From Gordionus sp. m RMFG-2023 (Eukaryota > Nematomorpha > Gordioida > Chordodea > Parachordodidae), in the NCBI RefSeq assembly GCF_954871325.1, contig NC_088775.1:3395473-3459472 (forward strand): 64,000 bases of DNA, read 5' to 3'. How positions within the stretch are numbered: the first letter of the stretch is position 1; each line of letters starts with the position of its first letter. The notes under the pieces were generated by a model. It saw only the letters and a program-made list of their open reading frames with translations. It was not told the DNA's origin and made no database searches. Positions 15,174 through 24,600 of this stretch are shown one piece after another. Position numbers and translations under genes: made by a program.

Positions 15174-17841
15174 GAAAGAAAGAAAGAGAGGAAAGAAGAA
15201 ATGAAAATCTATTTCATCTTTAATAAAAACAAAATATTGAAAAAGTGATTATTTCCGATCATCAGATTATATACACATCCATAAAAATGCATCATTTTAT
15301 AAATATTTAGGCGATAATTGCACCCCCAACGCTACTCAAAACATATCGTCCCAGTTTGACCCCGAAGATTTCACGGTGACCTACCGATGGGCCTACACAG
15401 AGCCCTCTTTTTTAACAATGACGGGTAGTCCTCATGAGACTGGATCCACTTCCAACGTTAGCGATAGTAAACCCGCATGTCCTACTCAAAATAGGAACAA
15501 TCTTACCACCCCCATCCCACCTATTCGTCCACCGTGTACGCGATGGACTGATTGGAGTTTGTGCACCGAACCATGCGGAGGCTGCGGAAAGCAAGTTAGC
15601 CTAAGACGGTGTCTACCCAACATCCATAAATCGGAATGGATAAAGACTAGAAGCTGCAAGGCTGAGCCTTGCGACGTTAATAAAACCTACATTTGCCACG
15701 TACCCAAGTTCGTTATAATAAAAAAAAATCATGCCCCCCATTTTTCGTAAAAAAAATAAATTCAAATTATGATCAATTTATCAGCTGGAAAATGAGGCAC
15801 TGGAGCTTTAATTAAATTATTTACAGCAAATAAAATAAGGACAGTGGGGAAAGTTGAGCTTGAATGTTGAATGATTTTTTTCCGGATATGAACTTTCGAT
15901 CCTAAAGGTGAAAAAATTCTTTTTATAGATATCTAGCGTAAACAAGTCTATTCGACGAGCGGGTTTAAAATTTTTTTTAAAAAATGGTTCAAACGGGACA
16001 GGTGAATACCGGAAATATTTTTTTCCTGGCGAATTTATTTAAAAATTATTTTTATTTCATAATAATAATTTTTTTTTTATAAGTTTTATAAAATAAAAGC
16101 ATGTTAAAAATAAAATACAGAAGCCAATACCAACAACTCAAATATATTCAAAACATCGTGAGGTTAGGGTTAAAAGTAGTGTTGTTAAACGACTCGATTC
16201 TTAAAGCCGGTCAACCCATTATTTTGGCCAGGAATATTAGGCACGCCTGGATGTTTTGTTCATAGAATGTAGAACCGCTTGGACATCTATTAACGAAATC
16301 TCGAGGCTTGCGCTGTATTTTTATTGGCTAGAAAGATAGTTTAGCCGTTTTAATAACAACACTAGGTTAAAAGTTAAACAAATTTTTGAGAAAAAGAAGA
16401 CTAAAAGAGTTTTACAATTTTTTAGTGGGCAAGTAGACATTTGGGTTTAAAAACCTGTCCATTGTAGACCTATCAAATAAAATAAACGTTCATTTCCAAG
16501 AGAATATACTATTAGTGTTGGAAAGGTTAAAAAAAAAACAAGGATTTAATTAGTGTTCATGATATCACTAAGTAGTATATTGAATTGTAAGGGTCTCAAC
16601 CCATTAGATGCAGTGAGAGACATATTAAACCGAAACCCCGTTTACCCATTGGTTTAAAAAAAATTTCACTAGATCCATTTATATAAAAAATTTGGTATAA
16701 CTCTGCCCGATCAATTAAAAATTATTTGATCTGTTAGTTTGGGCTCTTTATTTTATTGTATTATTCTAAACTTATAAAAAAACCAATATTAGAAGACAAA
16801 AGCCCGTTGGTATATTTTAAACTTAGAAAAATATTTTAAATTTATCAGCTCCAATGTTTTAAAAATAATTTTAAACAACCAAATAGATTGGGAGGGTGAA
16901 CTAAAAACACACCTGTTAGGGACCTCTAGCAACAATAGCAATATCGGATCGATGCCGATAATTCGATTTTTTGAAGAAAATATCAAAAATAAATGACCCG
17001 ATGAGCCATTTTTATGTTTTCTTGAACATTTAAATAACTCCAATAATCGAACGTCGATTGACTGATTATAACATAAAGATTGAATCGACACTTCCAAATG
17101 CTTAAGAATCGACGTCAATTTGTATCTCCTATATTTGGCAAATTTCTTCCTTTAAAACTCTATAAAAAAAATTTTTTTTTGGCTCTCGACGTAAGGAACT
17201 AAAATCATTAATAAAGTAAATCGGCAAAATATCTCATCTTATTGGACACTAAATTTTTTTAATATTTTCTATTATTCTTTCCTTTTGCAAGAGATCTCAC
17301 ATAATAATTTACATAGTTTTGGTTAAATAACCTAACTTTGATCAACTTCAAAATGACTTAGCCAAGGTTTCGTTCTGAAAAAAGGAGAAGACAAGTTAAA
17401 GTTTACCGTAGAAGTTTTAAGCCAATTTTCTTGGCTACTTAAAACTTAAAAAACCATATTTGGGAGTTGGTCAAAGTTAGACGATTTACCAATACTAAAT
17501 TTACACCTCCCCCCCATCACATCTTCCAAAATATAAATAAATAAAGGTACTATCCGACCTACGATTGTTTTTGCCAGAGGACAGAACAGTGCTGTTATGG
17601 GTATTCAGCTCAAAATAACACATGTCAGCAGCTAGAGGTGATAAACCCGGAGGATATCAGAAATAAAATATTGGGTAAGTCTAGGATTCCCACCAGATTT
17701 AGGATTAACAAAGTAAGGGCGGAGAACGTCGTGGAAAATGATGAGTCCCAACAAGTTGTATCTAGAAGGAGGAAGGATAAAACTATATTCGACTTTATAC
17801 TCAATCATATAGATTCCACTGGTAGGATTTTCATAAATTGA
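1450..17841 (+). CDS. Secreted astacin metalloprotease with EGF, CUB and TSP1 domains (NAS-36/37-like), 11 exons, probably damaged
   Basis: Exons read at 1450-1566, 3858-4013, 4074-4385 (end uncertain), 6050-6244, 8905-9034, 10501-10629, 13642-13793, 14286-14440, 14511-14638, 15311-15746 and 17547-17841. All introns are GT-AG, the phases match, and the sum is 735 codons with one internal TGA. Order: signal peptide, propeptide with a basic site (SRSKR), astacin zinc motif HEIGHSVGFFHEQSRPGRD and Met-turn SIMHY, EGF, CUB, TSP1, basic C-terminal tail. Nematode subgroup V astacins with this order (NAS-36, NAS-37) are extracellular and act in cuticle shedding; function here is inferred from that. 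Oddities: a 71-bp duplication in exon 3, no recognisable roughly 70-residue segment (usually with Cys) before the zinc helix, and TGA at the last EGF cysteine. Pseudogene, damaged allele and assembly error all remain possible. Family assignment is very sure; integrity is doubtful. Confidence 0.85.
1597..1720. repeat. gggcccgg-family fragment
   Basis: aagacctgcagaggtac, then gcccgacccggattt and cagacccggcccgggta, related to the intact copy at 18639. Confidence 0.45.
1721..3857. other. Astacin gene intron 1, repeat debris
   Basis: AT-rich with a GC island at 1940-2010, a GTTGTTAAA remnant (2310-2470) and gggccgg-type scraps at 2640-2760 and 2990-3060. No exon recognised. Confidence 0.5.
2310..2470. 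repeat. GTTGTTAAA-family remnant
   Basis: gcttaaacggctcaaatttt, ggtttggaaccatctattaa, cgaaatctagcggctctccg: family order with decayed ends. Confidence 0.45.
3858..4013 (+). CDS. Astacin gene exon 2: propeptide
   Basis: Acceptor ATAAG before 3858 and donor CAG/GTTTAA; 52 codons, phase 0 to 0. Contains EPENKYVDIKKYPPP and a Lys/Trp-rich helix-like stretch. It has no strong homologue that I can name; position and phase support it as propeptide. Confidence 0.6.
4074..4385 (+). CDS. Astacin gene exon 3: propeptide end and first strand of the protease, internally duplicated
   Basis: Starts after a GTAAAG acceptor. Encodes IEAQWDGKFDDIIPVLRQRR, the basic processing site SRSKR and YKWELPIKYDF, which fits the first strand of the mature astacin domain. 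The segment from ccgggg at 4183 is repeated from 4254; the second copy lacks 5 bp and the reading frame survives. Donor uncertain: ATCTGG/GTAAAA after 4385 keeps phase 0 with exon 4, but GTACGC after 4239 (and its duplicate) is also possible. Confidence 0.6.
4183..4319 (+). repeat. Tandem duplication inside astacin exon 3
   Basis: A 71-bp unit starting ccggggatga at 4183 is repeated at 4254; the second copy lacks 5 bp (ataca) and is otherwise identical over its length. Confidence 0.95.
4553..4638. repeat. gggcccgg-family fragment
   Basis: caggccggcccggatatttt to gggtcgggccaggtctctg; right end matches the family. Confidence 0.45.
4750..5948 (-). mobile_element. hAT transposon with perfect 8-bp target duplication and decayed transposase
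   Basis: Ends TAGTGATGTTAA / TTAACATCACTA are flanked by identical gtaaaaac (4742-4749 and 5949-5956), the 8-bp duplication expected of hAT. Both subterminal regions are thick with repeats of taactagttac. On the minus strand about 5590-5110 reads a broken hAT C-terminus: SAPVERLFSLGKLIFGDKRA then LLHNNFEINLLLKANK, the dimerisation domain. It sits in the astacin gene intron between exons 3 and 4. Confidence 0.85.
6050..6244 (+). CDS. Astacin gene exon 4: zinc-binding helix and Met-turn
   Basis: 65 codons, phase 0 to 0, between a TTGAAG acceptor and a GTTAGT donor. Holds the zinc motif HExxHxxGFxHE with all three His and the catalytic Glu, and the Met-turn SIMHYGP with its Tyr. Family members usually read RxDRD after the motif; here it is RPGRD. 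Confidence 0.9.
6310..6910 (+). mobile_element. LINE reverse transcriptase remnant (QQGDPLG type)
   Basis: Shifting frames give SPFxLGVGTGG, then FFHACYHLPTTPQFN, EGIQQEDPLGSLFFC and a YIDDG box, the order of a non-LTR RT with QxGDPLGPLLFC and YLDD motifs. Several stops and frameshifts. Lies in an intron of the astacin gene. Confidence 0.65.
7413..7640 (-). mobile_element. C-terminal fragment of the same LINE type, opposite strand
   Basis: Open frame with FVPIICSTLTTYGDLAKNFF, then RLIRKNSGEPRE; the FVPI...FFK.LG.....GEPR block ends the proteins that carry the QQGDPLG RT. About 0.5 kb from the RT piece but inverted relative to it. Confidence 0.5.
7641..8904. other. Astacin gene intron 4 interior
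   Basis: Adenine-rich; no coding segment or clear repeat beyond short homopolymers. Confidence 0.5.
8905..9034 (+). CDS. Astacin gene exon 5: end of the protease domain
   Basis: Encodes TTDSLMQTTIGSGTELSFYD and then RSANRFYCS, matching the family ending TIGxxxxLSFYDxxxxNxxYC. Follows MHYGPN of exon 4 in phase 0; ends phase 1 at TCAG/GTTTTT. Confidence 0.88.
9685..9884. mobile_element. hAT-type MITE, ctagat family
   Basis: CAAAGTTGTTAAAAGATAC ... ATCCTTTAACAACTCTG, flanks ccttttac / cattttac (7 of 8). The core is repeats of (t)atctagatac. Astacin gene intron. Confidence 0.8.
10205..10450. repeat. Fragment of a larger ctagat-family hAT
   Basis: tactttttaaatggatctag with further catctagatac words, then a body that also occurs at 52690-52800. 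No intact ends. Confidence 0.55.
10501..10629 (+). CDS. Astacin gene exon 6: EGF-like domain with an in-frame TGA
   Basis: Phase 1 entry after a GAAAG acceptor. Reads CRGAPDLYCQNMGYLDPNNC followed by SVCKCP, the EGF pattern of NAS proteins. At 10605-10607 a TGA stands where the final EGF cysteine is expected; the same frame continues DEVQPSE to a donor at 10630. No GT donor lies between the preceding residues and the TGA that would remove it. Confidence 0.8.
11250..11490. repeat. GTTGTTAAA-family remnant with a GAAA microsatellite inside
   Basis: aaacggctaactcaatattt, then (gaaa)n at 11284-11362, then ctattaacgaaatctcgagg and tgagtttagccgtttttgaa. Astacin gene intron 6. Confidence 0.6.
11284..11362 (+). 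repeat. (GAAA)n microsatellite
   Basis: About 19 tetranucleotide units with one interruption. Confidence 0.95.
11491..13641. other. Astacin gene intron 6 interior
   Basis: AT-rich. A scrap of the GTTGTTAAA family near 12590-12660 (aaaatctagaggcttataca, ggctaaaatcttagtcggta). No exon seen. Confidence 0.5.
13642..13793 (+). CDS. Astacin gene exon 7: first half of CUB domain
   Basis: After an A-rich acceptor, GDCPDNVGD then SFNYPNNYSLSSRCNWRI: the CUB signature SPxYPxxYxxxxxCxW. Phase 1 to 0, donor GTTATA. Confidence 0.85.
14286..14440 (+). CDS. Astacin gene exon 8: middle of CUB domain
   Basis: TACAG acceptor; LIFQFYQTPIFDMV and then SCRHFLEVKYAIDVAGTGPR, the central CUB strands with a Cys and a LEVKY block. 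Ends with two bases of a codon, completed by exon 9 to give RFCG. Confidence 0.85.
14511..14638 (+). CDS. Astacin gene exon 9: end of CUB domain
   Basis: Begins FCGNTSYPNMIISHTD, then LLLGFRSYSQH and GFKAIITY, the fourth CUB cysteine and the closing GFxAxxxx strand. Donor at 14639; intron about 0.7 kb. Confidence 0.85.
15134..15200 (+). repeat. (GAAA)n-like microsatellite
   Basis: Imperfect run of gaaa with gaga interruptions, just upstream of astacin exon 10. Confidence 0.85.
15311..15746 (+). CDS. Astacin gene exon 10: linker and thrombospondin type 1 repeat
   Basis: Ser/Thr/Pro-rich linker and then CTRWTDWSLCTEPCGGCGKQ ... RSCKAEPC. W..W..C, the CGGCG centre and the paired cysteines identify TSP1; the CGGCG variant is typical of nematode NAS proteins. 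Ends phase 2 at TTTTC/GTAAAA. Confidence 0.88.
16177..16364. mobile_element. GTTGTTAAA-family MITE
   Basis: TAGTGTTGTTAAACGACTCG ... AATAACAACACTA with ggttaaaag repeated on both sides. Astacin gene intron 10. Confidence 0.8.
17547..17841 (+). CDS. Astacin gene exon 11: C-terminal tail and stop
   Basis: ATAAAG acceptor, phase 2 entry. Cys-rich YDCFCQRTEQCCYGYSAQ, then a Lys/Arg-rich tail ending TGRIFIN and TGA at 17839. No named domain. Phase agreement with exon 10 and the cysteine-rich start support it. Confidence 0.7.
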
Positions 17842-18056
17842 AGAAAGAAAGAAAAAACCATATTTATGCCTATCATTTTTTTGTTAATAATTAGTAATAC
17901 TGGCTACTTTAATCATATAAATATATATTAATTACACAAAAAAAAATTTTTAACCTATTTTTTTTATATAACCAATTATCGATGATCTCTTGTTCGCTAA
18001 TAATGCACATATGTGTGATAATGAGTAATATCCATTAATTTCATTTTGATATTTAT

Positions 18057-18184
18057 CAGAGTTGTTAAAAGATACTTTTTAAATGGATCTAGATACAGAT
18101 ACATCGTTTAAAATAATATCTAGATACCGTAGATACAGATACCACTTTTATACCTAGAAGTATCTAGATCCTTTAACAACTCTG
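18057..18184. mobile_element. hAT-type MITE, ctagat family, perfect duplication
   Basis: CAGAGTTGTTAAAAGATAC ... CTTTAACAACTCTG, flanks atatttat at 18049-18056 and 18185-18192. It lies in the 648-bp gap between the two convergent genes. Confidence 0.85.
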
Positions 18185-18489
18185 ATATTTATTTATAATT
18201 AACAAAATATTTTTATATGATGCCTCTTTTTACTTAAAATGAAATGTTATAAAAAAAAATTTTTTTTTATATTTAAAAAAAATAAAAAAACTAAACTAAA
18301 TACATTTTTATATACAATATACAAATATTTACATGTAATTAAATAATGTTATAATTGTAATTATATTATTATGCTGATTTTTTTATATAAAAAACAAAAT
18401 ATACTCACTTTAAACGAAATAGAAGAATATAATATTTATTATCCTTATTCATTAGTTATTTTTTAAAAAAATATATAAGGGAAAGAGTG

Positions 18490-18600
18490 TCATAAAGTTG
18501 AGGCGGCGGCTATAGGGATAGAGGAAACGGAACTTGATGTAAATTGCTTCTGAGTTTGCTTATGAGCTTGCTTCAAATTTCGCAAATTCAATACAAATAC
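18490..18600 (-). CDS. tbl1: tbl1 exon 15: last strand, extended C-terminus, stop
   Basis: VFVLNLRN corresponds to the terminal VCVLDLRK. A Gln/Ser/Ala-rich tail of about 28 residues, not usual in the family, follows before TGA at 18492-18490. Confidence 0.85.
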   Translation of the reverse strand, partial: VFVLNLRNLKQAHKQTQKQFTSSSVSSIPIAAASTL

Positions 18601-21600
18601 CTTTTTGTTTTTGAAAAAATATAATATTTAATATTATTCGGAGACCTGCAGGCCCGAGCCTAAGCCCGGCCCGGGTATTTAATTTTTTTAAATTTACCCG
18701 GACCGGGCTTGAAATTTTTTTTTAAAAAAAAATATCCGGGCCTGGCTGTATATTTAAAAAACCAAATATTTGAAATCGCCATTATTAGCTGTAAAAATCA
18801 AAAATAAATAAAATATATATTAAATAAATCCGGGCCGGAAAAAATATTTGAAAAAAAATCCGGGCCGGGACCTACAAATCAGGTCTCTGATATTATTACC
18901 ATAGCTAATACACCATAAAATAGTTGTTAAAATCCTAACTTTGACCCAACTCCATTACGGCAAGTTGAACCTCGACCGGAAGGAGATAATGTATTTAGAA
19001 TAAAAAACTTCCATAAGACAAAAAAAAAATTTTGATTTTTCATACCTAGAGGAGTAAAAAAATATTTCAGAGTTTTTCTAAAAAATTTTTAGTATATTCC
19101 ACTCCCATAAAAAAAATTAGAAAACTAAGGGAGGGTAAGTTTCGTGATAATTTACCGTTCCGTCAGACGCTGAGGCACCGACCTTATCCCCCGTAAAATT
19201 CCAGCATATCTCGAAGATACCACCAGTCCCTTGAAAAGTGCTAACCAAATTACCAGTCTATTTTCAAAAATAAAAATAATGTTTGTTAATAAAATTTCCT
19301 AAATTTGTTCATCATATGGCCAACATGTCATAGTACAGGAATATATAATTAGGTTTGGTCAATAATTTATGGGTTATTACCAGAGTTGTTAAAGATACTT
19401 TTTAAATGAATCTAGATACAGATACATCGTTTAAAATAATATCTAGATACAGATATTTTGATCAAAAATCTATCTAGATACAGATATTTTGATCAAAAAT
19501 CTATCTAGATACAGATACCAATACCACATTTTTATATCTAGATACAGGATCTAGATCCTTTAACAACTCTGGTTATTACTAATGTTGTTGTTAAATGGCT
19601 CAATATGAGCCAATATTTAAAAACGGCTAACTTAATATTTTATCCACAAAAATATTATGAAATCCTAAAGATTTTGATCATAGATGGCACATAGGATTGA
19701 AACATCTGTTGGCGAAATCTCGACGCTTAGGTAATATTTTCCTGGCTAATAATGTTGAGTTAGCCGTTTTTAAAAACCAGCTCAAATCGAGCCGTTTAAC
19801 AAACACGAGTTATCACTCGTGAACCGCTTAAAATATCCACACCAAATTTTTATAATCAATTTATTCGTATAAATTTTAAAAAACAAAATTTTTCAAAAAA
19901 AAATAAATAAAAAATACAATAATAATTATCATTTACATGCACCACTTTTATAGGGGGGGGGCTATCAAGGCTATGTTGTTAAAAAGGCCGATTTAGATTA
20001 GCATAAAATAATAATATATAAGCATCGAGATTTGGCAAATAGATTGCCAAGCATTTCTGCCAGCTATGCGCAAAATCTTCAGACTTAGATAATGTTATTT
20101 TGGTTATAATCTTAAATCGGGTCAATCGGTTTTTTTAAAACAACACTAAGGTCTAAAAGACTATGAAACGGGTGAGATGTCATGAATAGTTTCAAAAAAA
20201 AATGTATTATTAAATTTCTAAATGAGACCTTTTATATTTAAAAAATTTATGCGATAATAGTGTGTTTGCAATTTGTAGGTTCTAATTTTTCATGTATAAT
20301 TCTAATAAAATAAACAAGAATAATTATGAGCATCGCAGCAATGCATGCAATACATGATCCAAGCAAAAAAAAAATCGAAAATTGGATTTCACAAAAAGTG
20401 GCATTTATTAGTATACATTTTTGAACCTGTTCATGACAATGAGCTGTCAAAGATGATAGGCGTATCTTCGGGGCGGTGGTTGATCCACACTCTCCCGTCT
20501 TTTCTAAAATTAAGAGCTATCTTCCTCGAGGAAATCTCGAGGCTGAGGTGATCGTTTTCTGTAAAACGAGGATTAGCGATTTTTGGCAATCAGCTTTTAA
20601 AAAAATGGTGGGATTACCCGTCTATACCAAAGCAGGGTAAAAGTGTTTTCCGTGTGCCTAAATAATATGAGCTAGCGTAAAGTCACTGCTTTTTTTAGTT
20701 ATAATTTTCGATCCATTCCTTCGAAGGTTAATTTGTGACATTATATTTAAAATCAAAGTTGTTAGATAAGAAATCTAACCTCCGAATATTTTGATTTTTT
20801 TTTTCATACAATTCAATTAGGTAATATCTATTGTGGTGCCATTTTGTAGCCCCCTTCAACCAACGGACGGGTCTGTTCCTATCACCTTCGGTCTCTTAAA
20901 AAAATTTAAACCACTTGAATCTAGGGAATTCTTACCCCCTCAAAGCAGAACATATTGTTCCTTTTTAGGAACCACATTTATATTTTTTTCTTAAAATTAT
21001 TTTGGTTCTCATAGCTTCATGTCAATGCTTTTTTTTTTTAAATTGTATATTAAATAAACGATATTTTTTTATATTTAAAGGAACAAATAAATTTTTTTTT
21101 TAAATTCTCGTAAACCTTAACGCACCAAATGAGAACGAATTTATCGAAACTACCGCTAGCTAATAAATTTCCACTAGGGCTGAAGGCCAGAGTGTAAACG
21201 GGCTCCTGATGGCGGGTAAATGTATGAACGGGAAGGGTTATAACTGGATACAATGGCGAATCCAAACGACATGAGCACTTGTCCAAATCCCATAATTTTA
21301 CGCAAGAGTCGAAGGATGCGCTAAAATTGAAGAATAATAATTTTAAAAACAAAAAAAAAGATTTCAAAATAGAATGTTTAGAGGGAGAAACTATGGATGT
21401 TGAATCCTGAAAGGGGGTATGTGAAGACGGCAATACGCTGACAAACCAAGGCCGTTAAGGCGCCCAAAAAAGAACTTAAGATAAATAAATTTTAAATGGG
21501 AGGATGAGGGGGGGGGGAGGTGAAATCTGATTTTGAGGAGGAAAAGATCGATATTGGAAAGTTAATATTAAATTAAAGATTGAATTGTACAAAATCTTTC

Positions 21601-24600
21601 TAAAAAATTTGTTAATGGATACTTTGCATGTTTGCAATCAATAGGGTTCCTTCATCAAATACCTTATTCTTTACATTTAATTTTTTTTCTCCCCTTTATA
21701 TATATTTTTTTGTTGGTGACAGATTTTGGGACGATTTATCAATCAACTTGAGTGACAGGAAAAGAATTCCCTTATTATCCATTATATATATTCGATGAAG
21801 AGTATATACAACATGGAGAGGTTAGATAAGTAAAAATTTTAGACCATGGTTGAGAGTAGTGTTGTCAAACGGCTAACACAATTATTTTACAATTATTTTA
21901 GCCGGAAAAAAAATATATCGTCCAAGCCCTCGAGATTTAGTTAGTAGATGTTCAAACCTTTTGCGCCATCCTACGAGCTAAATCTTAAGACTCGCACACT
22001 AATAAAATATTGAGTTAGCCGTTTTCTTAAAAAATGGGGCTCAAAATGAGCAGTTTAAGGGACACTAGTTTTTTGAGTAATTTATTTTTAAATAAATGGA
22101 GGGGCTAAATGATAAAAAAAAGAAAAAGTAACGCGCAAAAAATACAAGGGTAGCCAAACCTTGCGAGGTAGAGCGGTGAATTGGGATTGCTGGTCCAAGG
22201 TCCCGTGGGAGACCATTTGATAGTGTAAATCTCTTTTTCGTGGGCTTTAATATCGTATAGGGGGACGTCATGCTTCATAGTCCATATCTTGATAATTACA
22301 ACGAATATGTTTAAAGAAAATAATTGTTCATTTATGGGATTTACAATTATAAAATTATTTGATTTATAGCAAGGTGTTGTATAGCATATAAATCACAATT
22401 TTATTCATTCATACGTTTAAACTTTATCTATTACATTTCGCATTCGATCAAGTTATTTTTTTGTATTAAATCTATTAAACTATTAATTATAAAAAATGTA
22501 TATAAAAGATGTTTAAATTCATAGACAGTTCTATTTTAACAAAATGTGCGAAATATGATCATTGTAAATATTAAGAAAAAAATTCCAACAAAATATTGGG
22601 ACTATGAGTCCAATCATCACAAATCAACAACCAAAAAAAAAGAGAGATTTTTTGAGGGGGCAATCTTCATTATAATATCATTTTATAAATAAATTCCAAT
22701 TCACAACGTTTTCCTATTTCCGGCAAAATCAACATTCGGGACAGATTTTTTTTAAAAATCGCTAGGACATGATTACTAAAATACCTTTATATTTAAATAT
22801 CAAATTTTTCAAAAAAATTGAGCGCGATTTTTATTTGGACGCTGATTTTCCGATGACGATAAATCAATGACCCATTAATAGGAAGAAAAAAATGATATTG
22901 ATTGACATTATATTTTTGACTTACCTTGATAGTCTTATCGTCCGAACAAGATGCTAATAACTTTCCTTGTGGATCCCATTTAATAGCGTTCACTTCGTTC
23001 TGTACCCAATTCGAATAAATTTATTTTAAATGATATTTTATATAATAATATTTTTTTGTAAAACGTGAATAATTGTCCGGAAAATAAAACCGTTCTTAAA
23101 TAATTATCAGCATCACCGTGATAACGAGTGTTGTTAAACGGCGATTTGAGCCGATTTTTTTTAAAAAAACGACTAACTCAATATTTTATCCAGAAAAATA
23201 TCGTCTCTAAGACTCGAGATTTCGTTAATAGATGTTTCAAACCTTTGTGCCACCTATGAGCAAGATCTTATGTTCCACCTAAGAGCAAGACCTTATGTGC
23301 CACCTATGAGCATGATCTTATGTTCCACCTATGAGCAAGACCTTATGTGCCACCTATGAGCAAGACCTTATGTGCCACCTATGAGCAAGATCTTATGTGC
23401 CACCTATGAGCAAGATCTTATGTGCCACCTATGAGCAAAATCTTAAGGCTTGCATAATAATTTTCCTAATAAAAAATATTGAGTTAACCGTTTTTAAAAA
23501 AAATCGGCTCAAAATGAGCCGTTTAGCAACACTAGTAATAACCTCCGAAAATTTGTAAATTTTAAATCACGAATCGATTAAGAGTAAATAAAAAATTACG
23601 GGGGCAAGATGAAACAATATCGGTTTTGAGTAATAAGGATGTGGACACAAAAAAATTTAAAATATATGATTTTTTGGGGGTTTTAAATCGCGAAATCAAA
23701 ATATAAATTTAATTTTTTCATTATTTATAAGCCCGAGATTGGTAAAAACTTCTAGGTCCTAACACTGGGGCAGTCCGATCAAAATGGCCGTACTTGGTTA
23801 GATTTGCAGCGGGGGGGGGAGGAGAACTTTACTGTCAATCATATCGGTTTATAAATTTAAGCTACATTTCTCGTATAGCTTTTCACTACCACTATTTTCG
23901 AATTGGGCTCGATAAAAGCAAAAAAAAAAATTCAATTTTTTTTAAAACGAATGAATGCTTATCGCTTACCACGATTTGGTATTAATTTAACTAAATATAA
24001 CGTAAATTAAAACGATTTTATAGAGGTAGTAGGTAAAAAAAATAATTTGTAATTAAATGAACGAATGAGAAAAAAAACCCCATGTCCTTTGAACGTTTTG
24101 ATGGGCGATTCGGAGCCCAGAGCGCAAACGTGAATGGCTTGGTCCGTCGAACACGAGGCAAAGGTGGTGTCGTTTTGCCAGTCCACATCCAAGGCGGGAG
24201 CTTTAGTATGCCGTTCATTCATTCATTCATTTAATACGTTTAAATGGATATTCATTCATTAAGCCTTAAATTTAACATGGTCAATTTTTAGTCTCTGGAA
24301 AATTTTTCCAAGAAAAAATGAGTTACTAAAATATTTCGGCAAAATGCATTACCTTACCGCGAAATAGCAATTAAGCATTTCGAGCAATCAGAGCTTGGGA
24401 CATAAAATAATAAAATTGGGAGGGTTCGAACCGAAATAAATTTAAATTAGCGGGGGGGGGGGAGGGGGTCGCTAAAACCCATCATCTCGCAAAACATTGC
24501 GTCGAAAAAATAAATATTTAAACATATTTTTTGGCAAAACGTGCTTATCCCCTAAAGGGTGGAAGATGTATCCTAAATACTAGGGTATTCAACCCTACTC

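Noticed and set aside
16789-17118. 109-codon minus-strand frame
   Set aside because: Considered as a last tbl1 exon, but the real VFVLNLRN exon is at 18490-18600; no other support.
20247-20450. Membrane-like open frame on the minus strand in tbl1 intron 13
   Set aside because: No matching exon borders in phase with tbl1, no homology, next to a MITE.
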